From contig NC_083641.1 in NCBI RefSeq assembly GCF_963576545.1, forward strand, positions 17,216,002 to 17,280,001: a DNA stretch of 64,000 nt, written 5' to 3'. Below the pieces are notes generated by a model. The model made no database searches and was not told the DNA's origin. It saw only the letters and a program-made list of their open reading frames with translations. This document shows, in pieces, positions 50,801 through 58,811 of this stretch (the first letter of the stretch is position 1; every line of letters starts with the position of its first letter). The position numbers and the translations under genes were made by a program. This stretch comes from Limanda limanda (lineage: Eukaryota > Chordata > Actinopteri > Pleuronectiformes > Pleuronectidae).

Positions 50801-53643
50801 TATATATTCCTTCAGTGATTTATTTCTGACTTTGACTTTTCCTGTCATGTTTTATTGATCCCTTTATTTGTCCAGGAAACAATAATTTAAGGGTGTTTTT
50901 TCTTTCCAGTATCTTTTCTTTTGTGACTAAATGTTGGTTTTGTGGTGTTATATGTGTGTTGATGTAGATCTGGATGTGCTGACCTTGCTGTCATAGCTCC
51001 ACACCAGCTCCATATCTTCGCTGGACTGGCACCGGAGCTGCAGTTCAGTGGCCGGCCTGCTCCTACATAGGCCACCGCACGAAGCTCGTCCAGGAGGCTC
51101 TCTGCAAACACACAGACCCAGCTCTCCATCGTAGCCCTGGTAGTCCTCTGCAGACGGACACACCTGCAGTAAGGGAGTAAACAGTTACTAACCAGTGCAA
51201 AGCAAATATCAGCAAAAGGTTTTATTAAGCAACTCTGATTATTTGTTAAACGTGGCAAATATTCTTTTTTTCTTTGCTTGGACCGGATTGATATGAAACT
51301 GGCAGTTTAATCAGCGGCTCCTCAGTTTGAGTGTGTAACTGGGTGAAAGGTTTTTGAACCAAAGGCTACTTTGCAGGACAGGGACACAGTGAAGCCAGTG
51401 ACGACCTTGTTATCCTGTCACAAGAGGCAGTTTACGGTCAATATTAAAGGTTCAGTTAGATTTAGTTCAAAGGGATCTATTAACAGAAATTTTATATAAA
51501 ATACTCCTTGTAATGTTTTCACTGGTGTTTTATCATCTAAATTGTACAAATTGTTGCTTTCTTTACCCAAGAATGAGCCCTTCATTTTTAATTACTTTAT
51601 ATTAACATCCGGAGCAGGTCCTCTCTACGGATGCCGCAATGTTTAATATAAATGTCAAAACTGAACAAACTAATCCATCTTTTACATCTATGACAACTGA
51701 AGGCTTCCACAGGTTATCTTTCGGAGGGGGTGAGGTGAGGGGTATTCAGCTGCAACATGCAACTTTACCACTAGATATCAATAAATTCTAGACACTGAAG
51801 AAAGAAGAACTGTCCGGTTCCTGTTGAAAAGGTCAAAGACATGAAGGTTGTGCTCATTTCCCCCTTTAGGTATGTTTACCCCGTCATTGAGGTCAGGTTT
51901 TCTTTTCCCTTTGTTTATTCATTATTTAGTAGAATTACACAAAGGGGGGGGTGAGATGAGGGGTATTCAGCTGCAACATGCAACTTTACCACTAGATATC
52001 ACTACATTCTCCACACTGAAGAAAGAAGAACTGTCCGGTTCTTGTTGAAAAGGTCAAAGACATGTAGGTTGTGCTCATTTCCCCCTTTTGGTATGTTTAC
52101 CCCGTCATTAGGGTCAGGGTTTTTTTTATTCATTATTAAGCAGAATTACACAAAGCTTGGTGGACGGATGCAATATGCTGAGTCAGGGAATAATCTAGAA
52201 CTTTGTTTTGCACTTTCTTTATCATTGGATCTTCCTTGATTCCTCAGAAAATGATTAATGAGAAAACAATCTGAAACATTTAAGGTACAGATACTTATGA
52301 GTGTGTTTAATTTCTCGCTTCTTGGTTGAATTTGAAGGGACTGTTGGACCAAGGCCGAGGTGTGAGCTGTTGTCATATGCAAAACACACTTCAGTTTACA
52401 ATTTAATTAGCGTCTCATTCAAACGGGATGAGTTTCTCGTCATGTGTCGATCGATGTCAGTTACCTTTGCTCCACTTTTCACATGCACTGCGCGGTGTGT
52501 ACTTTTTGTGTGTGATGTGATTGCGTAAAGACTAACCTGCTGTCTGCAATGAAGTGACCACTGGTGTCTGTTCAGGCAGTCTCCATACTGCGTGCGTGTT
52601 TTTCCGTCTCTGCAGACATCGTACAGTTTGTGTACACACGCTCCTCTATTGTTAGTGGGCTGGTAGCCAATGGTACATTGACATCGTCCATCACTGGTCT
52701 GCAGATAAAGGCAGCAGGGTTCAGACACTGTTAGTTTACGATACGTACGGGTCACACTTAGTCGTTATCTTATTTTAGTCATTCATTCACCAACTCTATC
52801 AAGCCACATCTTATTCCTTCCTTCCTTCCTTCCTTCCTTCCTTCATTCATTTATTTATTTATTTATTTATTCATTCATTTATTCATTCATTCATGCATTC
52901 TTCTTTCTATTCATTGCTTTTTCATTCACTTCCTTCACTGATTCTTTCATGTGTTTTCCCTCCTGCCTCTCTTTCATCACTCATTCCTGTGCCCTTCGTT
53001 CTCACACCAACACTAGCGCAACAAAATCTCACTCTCCTCTTGATGGGCTGATGAGTGGAGGACTCAGGAAAGTAGAAGATGAGACGCTGCTCTCAGGTAA
53101 CTTAATCTCCGGCTCTTTCAGCTTGTAGCTACAGATTGTTCTGTCTAGAGTTACTGACAGTGAGGACTCGGGACTTAAAGGCGACACACAAAAAACAATC
53201 ATGGGTTTGAAAAATGTGAGTGATTCGTTTGGTTTATAGAATATAGGAGGAGCTCACAGGACAAAGAAGGAAGTGGGTCACTGGTGGTGCTGAATAAGAA
53301 CTACACAGCCACATAAGCACACCACAGAGACTAATGGGTCAATACTACTATCATGTGAAGACACTGTCACCTGAAAACTCTGTCCCTCCCCCGGGCAGAT
53401 GCAGGTGTCCTGTCCAGAGAGAGGCTGCTGAGCCACAGGACCACACAGGAGGGAGGTGGACAGGCCGGGTCTAGGACAGTAGTGGTGGGGGGGACACTGC
53501 AGACAGCTGTCTACAGACACAGCATCAGCAGTCGGCCCGTAGGTTCCCTTAGGACAGGGGAGTGCTGTGGAGCTCTCCATTGAGCAGTAGAAACCTAACA
53601 GAAACAATAGGGGGTGCATCCTGATGGTGGTGACACATCCCAT
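29877..53643 (-). CDS. Large single-pass membrane protein with D-P-x-T-G repeats, unrecognised
   Basis: I do not recognise this gene. Rebuilt exons: 53371-53643, 52537-52698, 50984-51163, 49781-49901, 49551-49643, 49270-49456, 49005-49167, 48085-48273, 47832-48006, 46252-46391, 45064-45240, 44126-44256, 43885-44042, 42914-43141, 42026-42364, 41800-41948, 41058-41316, 39159-39329, 38886-39043, 38554-38694, 38018-38162, 37644-37792, 36896-37021, 36495-36681, 34998-35072, 34385-34411, 33980-34042, 33157-33216, 32947-33063, 32638-32789, 32129-32215, an unresolved exon near 31500-31650, 30435-30581, 30109-30309, 29877-30002. Apart from the unresolved exon all phases agree, giving about 1,750 residues. 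Order: signal peptide, cysteine-rich ectodomain (to about 435), one TM (about 440-456), basic juxtamembrane part, helical region (515-716), D-P-x-T-G repeats (717-1151, with a helical insert), then a helical and disordered tail ending KHVRNPD. Weakest points: the 27-nt exon at 34385, the donor of the 37644 exon (37608 also fits), and the start (53643 or 53619). Confidence 0.82.
31480..31656 (-). other. Unresolved exon of the large gene
   Basis: The minus strand here encodes a convincing peptide (LSDPTPTEFHEENVKSICEI, then SIAAVNVWFQDSL) after an AG acceptor at about 31656. To read it the preceding exon must end in phase 2, yet the 32129-32215 exon ends in phase 0, and phase 0 gives a stop after eight codons. 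Possible donors at GTGAAT or GTAGAG leave different phases. Either a small exon between 31660 and 32129 is missing from my model or there is an indel. Confidence 0.4.
31725..31742. repeat. C18 homopolymer
   Basis: Eighteen consecutive C on the plus strand, about 70 bases upstream (in gene sense) of the unresolved exon. Length errors are common in such runs. Confidence 0.85.
31840..32095 (-). mobile_element. Teleost interspersed repeat fragment (SINE/LINE-like)
   Basis: The copy contains the fish-repeat words GGCGCTTTGCAGTACAA, CACCCATTCACATTC, CCCAGGGACACTTCTGCAT and CCTGAGCCACAGTTGC in the usual order. The same family recurs at about 59480-59710. It lies in an intron of the large gene, between the 32129 exon and the unresolved exon. 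Confidence 0.6.
35143..36150. repeat. Diverged local duplication, second copy split by a SINE
   Basis: Copy A runs from about 35143 to 35350 and copy B from about 35524 to 35735 and again from 36063 to 36125. Both contain ATTGATCCTAC, CCATTGTTTT, AAAACACATAAA, TTTTGAGTC, CCCATTTAC, GTCCTGC and then GGC-TATTCCTA-GGCACAGC. In copy B a SINE separates GTCCTGCT from CTGCTGCCATAG. The pair lies in the intron between exons 36495-36681 and 34998-35072 of the large gene. Confidence 0.65.
35736..36062 (+). mobile_element. tRNA-derived SINE
   Basis: An A box (TGGACTAGTGG near 35748) and a B box (GGTTCGACTCC at 35792-35802) stand at tRNA-like spacing, followed by a body with CCTGAGCAAGGCACCTTACTC, typical of fish SINEs, and a short TATCTTAATG tail repeated twice. 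Five bases, CTGCT, flank the insert on both sides and look like a target-site duplication. It is a retroposon, not a functional tRNA gene. Confidence 0.75.
38886..43141 (-). other. D/H-P-x-T-G repeat region of the large gene
   Basis: Exons 14-16, 18 and 19 (42914-43141, 42026-42364, 41800-41948, 39159-39329, 38886-39043) encode imperfect units of about 20-25 residues with a core [DHE]-P-x-[TSR]-G-x-x-x-P-[VIL]. Examples are CDPVTGLIRPD, HPHTGRVMPIAG, DPDTGVPVPILAV, HPETGLVYPLGG, EPRTGNVVLTNG, DPVTGAVLPVGG, EPLSGQMVRVRG and DPVTGTLAPVVG. Exon 17 (41058-41316) interrupts the run with a Leu/Gln/Glu-rich helical stretch. In the model this region is cytoplasmic. The motif is not the plakin repeat, although D-P-x-T-G occurs there too, because the helical remainder of a plakin repeat is absent. 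Confidence 0.7.
39560..40060. mobile_element. Dispersed teleost repeat (non-autonomous), diverged copy
   Basis: Contains GAGTGTTTGCAATTTGTTGC, TTGACTGAATTTAATGG and, nearby, CATGTTTAGGGGACTCATAT and TCACAATAAAATCTGGATC. These are words of one fish repeat whose other copies in the window are at 46905-47060, 52130-52380 and 63370-63660. Ends are not clear. An 18-base direct repeat (CCACAGGAAGCGATATGA twice) sits just beyond, at about 40084-40119. Confidence 0.45.
44780..44935. mobile_element. MITE-like element with terminal inverted repeats and TTAA ends
   Basis: The left end reads TTAAAGGGATAGCTCACTGA; the right end, inverted, reads TTAAAAGGATAATTCACAGA. They match at most positions over 24 bases. 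TTAA at both edges suggests TTAA target choice as in piggyBac-type elements. The interior (about 110 bases) is noncoding. It lies in an intron of the large gene between exons 45064-45240 and 44126-44256. Confidence 0.6.
44985..45042 (+). mobile_element. L2-like LINE 3' tail
   Basis: Short fragment with the sequence order TTTGCACTACACAAATAAAA-GTGAATTCAATTG, the form of an L2/CR1-type 3' end in fish. It ends 22 bases before the 45064 exon border. Confidence 0.45.
46020..46070 (+). mobile_element. (AAGAT)n-tailed retroelement end
   Basis: Tandem AAGAT units run directly into CCTTTATTAGTCCCACC, a recurrent 3'-end sequence of a fish retroelement in inverted orientation. The element body is not recognisable. 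Confidence 0.5.
46560..47290 (+). mobile_element. L2-type LINE 3' fragment with TTTTATTTA tail
   Basis: Decayed reverse-transcriptase end: CACTGGCTCCCAGGATTGAT, AAACTAAAGGTCACAGA and GAAGCACTTTGTAATTAGAA then GTGCTCTATAAATAAAG are in the order of fish L2/Maui 3' ends. From about 47200 the copy ends in a TTTTATTTA array of roughly nine units. A fragment of another dispersed repeat (46905-47060) appears inserted in it. All in the intron between exons 47832-48006 and 46252-46391 of the large gene. Confidence 0.65.
47655..47690. repeat. GT microsatellite
   Basis: Imperfect (GT)n array in an intron of the large gene. Confidence 0.75.
48085..48273 (-). other. Transmembrane exon of the large gene (exon 8)
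   Basis: Sixty-three codons, phase 0 on both sides. The peptide ends the ectodomain (YVRVMPAGAQCYEPGPFF), passes a basic patch RRRNLLLRPDW and enters GGLLFGAVVILCLCVTVL, the only clear membrane-spanning segment in the reconstructed protein. The exon ends inside the span, and the next exon starts with ILFREYGWPEKKPIRARYR, whose positive charges suit the cytoplasmic side. Confidence 0.75.
48835..48970. mobile_element. Dispersed teleost repeat with CAGCCAGCCACCAGG core
   Basis: Contains GACATGGAGGAGATTAGGGT, then CTATACTGCAGCCAGCCACC. A second copy is at about 53955-54075 in the spacer upstream of the large gene. The shared words appear in many fish sequences. Confidence 0.5.
49005..49456 (-). 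other. Membrane-proximal beta-rich module of the large gene (exons 6-7)
   Basis: The two exons read LQLGDIILFTVDTGHYPLYD then LDSLYNTNSGFDWGAFRQLE, followed by FFSVLFNQPGVYVFTLSSHQ and, in the next exon, YVRVMPAGAQC. The string F-N-Q-P-G-V-Y-V-F before a terminal beta strand resembles the end of a cupredoxin-like fold, where F-x-x-P-G-x-Y-x-F is typical. No complete copper-ligand set is visible, so a structural role is more likely than metal binding. The assignment is by motif only. Confidence 0.4.
49722..49760. repeat. GT microsatellite
   Basis: A (GT)n run of about 18 units in the intron between exons 49781-49901 and 49551-49643 of the large gene, close to the 49781 donor. Confidence 0.85.
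50104..50720. repeat. Long (TTCC)n microsatellite with degenerate pyrimidine flank
   Basis: About 290 bases of nearly pure TTCC (GGAA in the sense of the large gene) up to 50395, then about 320 bases of degenerate T/C-rich derivatives. It lies in the intron between exons 50984-51163 and 49781-49901. Long open frames of Ser-Phe-Leu-Pro repeats across it are an artefact of the repeat unit. Confidence 0.9.
51741..52156. repeat. 221-bp tandem duplication
   Basis: GGTATTCAGCTGCAACATGC starts at 51741 and again at 51962. The following about 200 bases (TTTACCACTAGATATCA, GAAGAAAGAAGAACTGTCCG, GTATGTTTACCCCGTCATT, TTATTCATTATT) are nearly identical, with a few substitutions and small gaps. Located in the intron between exons 52537-52698 and 50984-51163. 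Confidence 0.8.
52808..52890. repeat. Compound (TTCC)n(TTTA)n(ATTC)n microsatellite
   Basis: Three adjoining tetranucleotide arrays in the first intron of the large gene. Confidence 0.8.
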
Positions 53644-53699
53644 CTCCCCATCCTGTTCAGCTCCACTTCCACTGTGTCTCCATTATCCACCAATTGACA

Positions 53700-56600
53700 G
53701 AAACAATGATATATACAGTATAGCGATGATGCAATGGAACCGCGGTATTGAGGTCCCACAGATATACAGGCTTGACCAATCGTGAGTTAGTCTCAGCTGT
53801 AAATCATGACATTTCCCCCTGTTTTTATAAGTAAGTAATTCAAACCAAACTGACAAGACAAATGAACCTTTAACCATAGGTCAGTGTTATAAGAGCTACC
53901 TGAAATGATGATAATGAACCACCTTAAAATTCATTTGACGTGTAGGCTACTTTTTAATTTGGTCATCCTCCTCCATCAACTAAGATGGAGGAGGCGGGAT
54001 TTCTGACCTACACCACAGCCAGCCACCAGGTGGTGATAGAGATGGTTTGGCTTCACTTTTGGGGATCTGTCACATCTTTATACAATCTGTGATGCAGCAA
54101 ATCACAACAGTAGTCCTTCCATAAGGGGGCCATTCACCATTTTATATCTTTTAAAACCTACACGCTATTGGATTTCCTCTTATGGCTCACCAGTCAATTG
54201 TGAAGCACTTTGAACTGTGCTAACCTGTCTGAAAGGTGCTATAAAAATACAAATTGATTGATCCAATTCTAAAGGCTTCGCTCAAAAACTTACAGTATAA
54301 GTCAATAGCTGCTTGAGTGTATTTGTTAGTATAACCTCCAAGGGTTCAATCTACACCATTTTGAAAGCAGGGGTATATATGCAGGGCATTTTTGTCATTA
54401 TATACTGTATATATGAAACATTATAAAAATCTGTCTACCTGGCTTGCAGGGCCTCTCCTGGTTATGTTGAGTGAAGTTGTTTCCATGAGCCAGAGTTTGC
54501 AGGGCAGAAGCAAACATCCACCACCAGCACCTGAAACTGTTGCATCTGCAAGTCCTTTGCATTATCATGTTGTCCACCTGCTGTAGTACAGGGCAGGTGA
54601 GCGAAACACGGAGTTCTATGGCAGATTCAAGGAGAAATTATATCATTCGTCATCCAGGCTCTGTAAACAGCCTCTTGCCAGGTGGCCTGGCTTGTTTTGG
54701 ACAAAGCCAAGAACGTTTGAATGATGCTGAATCTAAATAAGTACCTTGATAAACCTTCTCCTGTCCTGCTGTAGTTGTGCACACATAACCTGATGTGCCT
54801 CTAACAACCAGGCCTGTTAGTCTGCTCAACCTTCAATGGCGCGCTGAATGATTTATGAGGCCTGCGAGGTAATGTGACAGTGAAAGGGAGCAGGACTGGC
54901 CAGTGGTGGAGAGCAGCAGTGAAAGCAGAAAGTATGGTCGCCTGGTGCTGCTGGGTCACATTACAGCGTTTGTTCTTCTCAATCCTACCATGAAACTGAT
55001 TAATGATTTGTCTTCCAGTGTATATCAACACAGCTTTGCTTGAGTGGAGGCTATCTGGACTGTGTGCGTCACAAACACAGAGACTGCTGAGTTCACAGCT
55101 CAGATAGCTGCTCTGATACAGTCCCTGTGTTTATGTGAGGCATACCTGCAACTTTCCAATTCACTTCTGAATTACCAATTTGATGAAGACACACTCAATA
55201 CTATCACTGTTGTGCATTTGTGTTTACTTGCTCGTTCCCGCTTGCAATCCTGTAGAAAGAAAAATAAACTATGGATTGAGGGACCCACAACTGTGAGCTG
55301 CTCTGACCCATAAAAATGCATTTGTATGCATTTATATATATTATAAATATATGATTATTATCTTCAGCGATACTTTGAAATGAAAGATGAAGATTAAAAT
55401 GTTTTGAAACATATCCAGTCATCCCCATCAAGAGTTAAACTTATATCGTCTACAGTGCACATTGTTATCAAAGTCTTCTGTGAGCACACACAGTATGATA
55501 TTGTATGTGAACTGTTCAACGGTCGAGCATTCACTGTCTCTGTTTTTATGTAATAATAATAATAACTTTATTTTATAGCACTTATCTTAAAAAAGGTTAC
55601 AAAAGGCTTCTCAGAAACAAAAATACATGGCAAAAAATGATGGACAGTAAGCAATGACTCACTCGACACTGTTATTGTATTGAAATGAATTTTGGACTTT
55701 GGATAACTTGAATAGCCTACATATTTCATCACGGTAGCCATGAACTATGATCCTGCATTGACGACTGGCAGCTTACCTAACCAAAGAGGGTTCAACTTTC
55801 ACACACATATCCATGTCGTTGTTTGGAGAAAAAAAGGTCCACATTTACAAATGCAAAACACCATAATTAGATTGATATCAAATCTTTATGAATTAAAATG
55901 ATGTAAGACGATGATTGGAATTAGGCAGCTGTTGTATAACATTTAACATGGCATTTAATAATTACATGAAAAAAACAATGTAAATATATTAACATGCACT
56001 AAAATATGCACCTTAAGTTTTTATGTAAATTGTTATTCCTAGTTGTTGTTGTTTTTGTGAAAACCACAAGGTTTATTAGAGTCAACAGTGTTTGACCATG
56101 GCTGGTTGGACCTGTTTTGCTCTGACATCACAAACACTGTGTAAACTGTTGATTGTCAAGTTACAAAACAAGCAATGACAATCAAAGCTGGATGAGATAA
56201 TCTAAGACTGAATACACCGAATTCTTGCACAACTCAAACCCCACTTCACATCTTGCACAATGTAGTAGATATCCACAACAGTGACCAATTGACCCAACTA
56301 TAAAAAAAGAAATTGGATTATTGTGGTGCCGGGAAAAGTGGGGCTTTGACGGTGAAAGGCCAGAAATCCAAATGCCAAATGTCTTATCTGACATTGTGAG
56401 CATACAAACTTGGACATGTTGAACTCTTCTGGGTTGCTCGAAAAAACTTTACTGCATTTCTTGTGCAGAAAGAAAAAAGGTCTGAGTCGGCTGCAGTTGT
56501 TCTCTCTTAAAACAGAATTCTCTTCTATTTGCAGCATTTTTTTTTTTACTGTTGGTCTATGACACTGGTTATCACGGTACTTTATCTTGAAGTGGTGCCT

Positions 56601-56760
56601 TCCTATTGACATGTCCTTTAATCAGTAAAAAAATGCTGTTACATTTTACGAGAGTACAGCAGTTTGTGTGTGTATGTGTGTGTTGTGTCCTGTCATCACT
56701 GTGACCCTCCACGTGTTGACTGTTGACACAGGCAGAGTTTGGGCAGCCGCTCTGATAACA
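53700..56760. other. Spacer between the large gene and the apolipoprotein gene
   Basis: No supported gene. It contains a dispersed repeat (about 53955-54075, shared with 48835-48970), an L2-like tail (about 54190-54265: GAAGCACTTTGAACTGTGC then GGTGCTATAAAAATAC and TTGATTGAT), and another LINE-type end near 55548-55620 with TAATAATAATAACTTTATTT. The two flanking genes are divergent, so both promoters should lie here. TATATATC on the minus strand near 53710 is a possible TATA element for the large gene. Confidence 0.5.
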
Positions 56761-56765
56761 AGCTC

Positions 56766-56773
56766 TTTATAAG
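56766..56773 (+). promoter_or_regulatory. TATA box of the apolipoprotein gene
   Basis: TTTATAAG, followed about 25 bases later by a short candidate 5' UTR exon that ends with CAG and a GTTAAG donor after 56816. The matching acceptor TTTCCATAG ends at 56935, 10 bases before the ATG. A noncoding first exon is standard in exchangeable apolipoprotein genes, which supports this reading. Confidence 0.6.
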
Positions 56774-56945
56774 TCAGACGAGAGGAGACGTCTCCCTGCA
56801 GATCTCTGATTGTCAGGTTAAGACCAGACACTCGCTCACGTATTGATCTTCTCGTCTGAGGCTAAGAAGTGATTTTTAGGTTTCCAGTACCTGGTTCCTT
56901 CTAGTGGGAAAATTCTTGTGTATTTCTTTCCATAGACATATAAAA

Positions 56946-58126
56946 ATGCATCGAAAAGCCGTGATCTTCGCCCTGTCATTCTTGACAATTTCAGGTATAT
57001 ATTACTCCTCAAATGTTATTTAATATGCTTTATTTTGAAGTGATTTTTTTTTTTTTTAAATGGCTTATTCTTTGTTTAAAGCGTACCCACTGCACCGTGA
57101 CACCAGGGAAGCAACCTGGACTGACTCAAAAGCAAACCAGGCTCACGACAAGACAGACCTCACAAAGGATGTGGAGTAAGTTGACCATATATAGCGTTTA
57201 AAATCCTGAAGTGAATGTCTGACATTTTTATAAAGGATTGTTTCTGTCTGTCTTTTCAAAGTAACCTCTACAAAAGTCACCTGGACAGCAGCAGCCTTTA
57301 CAACAAGGAGGATGACCACAACACAAACCCTATGGTAGAAGAGATGCAGCGCAAACTCATCATGGAGTCAGAGCGTCTGCGTACTCGTCTGCGCCAAGAG
57401 CTGGCCGAGCTGCAGGAGAGGTTGTCCCCATCTCAAGCCCACCTCAGCTCCACCCTGGCCAGCCTCAGGGAGCTCTTGGCTCCTCTCAGCCAGCAGCTTC
57501 AGAGCTCCCTCAGTAGCATCACCCGAGAGCTGTGCGGCCAGCTGAGCCTCTACCTGCAGGACCTGGATACAGCAGATGCCCGGGCAGAGGCCCAGGCAGA
57601 GACAGGCAGTGCGGCTCGCCACCAGAAGACCTTCCACTGGATGACACAAGCCCTGGACGGCAGCAGTTCAAAGCTGGCCAACGTCATCACTGACTTCCAT
57701 AGTAAAACTGCCGGGGTGATTGAACGTTTCACAGAGATCGGTGCTAACGAGGAGGGTGCAGCCAGGTCAGACGTCTGGGAGGTGATGAGCTCCAGGCTTG
57801 GACAGGAAGTGAGATCACTGAGGTCGGAGACACAGAACATGGCGGTGGCTCTGAAAGTAGGGCTCGCTGCTCTGCTGGAAACCTCAGTACCTTCTGAAGC
57901 TGAAGTGACAGCGAGTGTGGAGCGGTTCTGCCAGAAGGCTGCCTCACTGAGCCAAGTGTTTCAGATCCAGATGGAGAAGTTGTTTCAGGAGCCGGAGGAG
58001 CAGAGAGCCTCCAGCCTGTCACCCTCCTCTTCCTCTTCTTCGTCCACGCAGCCTGCTGGCTCTCTGCAGGAGGACTTTTCAGTTAAACTCTCAGCTCTGA
58101 TTCAAGACATTCTGCACTCAGTATAG
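56946..58126 (+). CDS. apoa5: Exchangeable apolipoprotein, apoA-V-like
   Basis: Secreted lipid-binding protein of plasma lipoproteins. Coding exons 56946-56994, 57082-57175 and 57262-58126 (phases 1 and 2) give 335 residues; human apoA-V has 366. The start encodes a signal peptide, MHRKAVIFALSFLTISAYP. The last exon carries nearly all of the mature protein as amphipathic helices, as the family does. Residues such as LRTRLRQELAELQERLSP and LRELLAPLSQQLQSSLSS follow the 11/22-mer pattern with helix-breaking prolines and fit the apoA-V segment that begins after its N-terminal bundle. The C-terminus FSVKLSALIQDILHSV also fits apoA-V. A Ser-rich run (SPSSSSSSSTQP) precedes it. Assignment to apoA-V rather than apoA-IV or apoE is by eye and moderate. 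Together with the likely noncoding exon it has the four-exon layout of the family. It faces the ZPLD1-like gene tail to tail. Confidence 0.82.
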
Positions 58127-58395
58127 AGACAGTCCCCTGAGCATTATTATTTAAATATGACTTAACATGGTCCATTTAAAATGAATCTTGTACATGATTG
58201 TTTTTTAGTTTGCCACTGTAACAGCCAAGTAAGTAGCATGTAAATATTTTTGAATGTATGGATGTGATTGATGTATATGTTTCATTATGTATGTGAAGGA
58301 GTGTGTCAATATGTGTTTACTGTACCATGTGAGAAAATGCTGCCTGTGGAGAGTAAAGTTATTGCTGATATAAATTTCATGTCGTTATTTTTTTA

Positions 58396-58401
58396 ATTAA
58401 A
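58396..58401 (+). terminator. Variant poly(A) signal of the apolipoprotein gene
   Basis: ATTAAA, 270 bases after the stop at 58126. AGTAAA (58352-58357) is an alternative. No canonical AATAAA is seen on this strand before it. Confidence 0.4.
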
Positions 58402-58439
58402 CAATCAGCCACAGAGTTTAAAACCAACTGTACATAAAC

Positions 58440-58445
58440 TTTATT
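58440..58445 (-). terminator. Poly(A) signal of the ZPLD1-like gene
   Basis: AATAAA on the minus strand, about 370 bases past the stop codon (58812). The predicted cleavage site, about 58420, falls close to the expected end of the convergent apolipoprotein transcript. Confidence 0.55.
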
Positions 58446-58811
58446 TGAAGTCTGCACAAATTATCTATTTCATAATCAATTTTGCAAGTAAGCAATGAAG
58501 TCAAAATCCTGACACTTATACAATTGTAGAAAAAACTCAAAGATATTATCAAATCTATACTTTTATAAAATATCAAAATAACTGTTAAGTTTAAGGTTTT
58601 TATGCATAGTCCAGGCTTAACTCTTCGTTCATTATCATTAAACAACTATCGAATTTAGATGAGTATAAAAAAAACATTATACAAAATACCTGAGTAATAA
58701 ATTGCTTTCCATATTTATCTGACAAGAACATGTGGTTATTACTGAAAAATCACAATCAGCGCTTTATGAGGTTTGAGGTGACAAGGCAGAGAGAATTTGC
58801 CGCTCGATCTG

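Larger units (their letters stand above)
50984..53643 (-). other. Signal peptide and cysteine-rich ectodomain of the large gene (exons 1-3)
   Basis: Exon 1 encodes a hydrophobic leader (MHPLLFLLGFYCSM from the 53619 ATG; another in-frame ATG at 53643 adds eight residues). It is followed by CPKGTYGPTADAVSVDSC-LQCPPHHYCPRPG, the C-P-x-G-T-Y-G spacing of the ephrin-receptor-like GCC2/GCC3 cysteine module. Exons 2 and 3 continue with short C-x-C and C-x3-C patterns (DGRCQCTIGY; GLCVCREPPGRASCGGLCRS), an EGF-like density of cysteines. Phase 0 at both exon borders. No kinase domain follows, so this is not an Eph receptor; only the cysteine pattern is shared. Confidence 0.7.

Noticed and set aside
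50000..50818. Long open frames of Ser-Phe-Leu-Pro repeats on the plus strand
   Set aside because: They are produced by the (TTCC)n microsatellite in three frames and lie in an intron of the opposite-strand gene.
50984..53643. Naming the large gene an ephrin receptor from its cysteine module
   Set aside because: No ephrin-binding, fibronectin III, kinase or SAM domain follows; the GCC2/GCC3 cysteine pattern occurs in many unrelated proteins.
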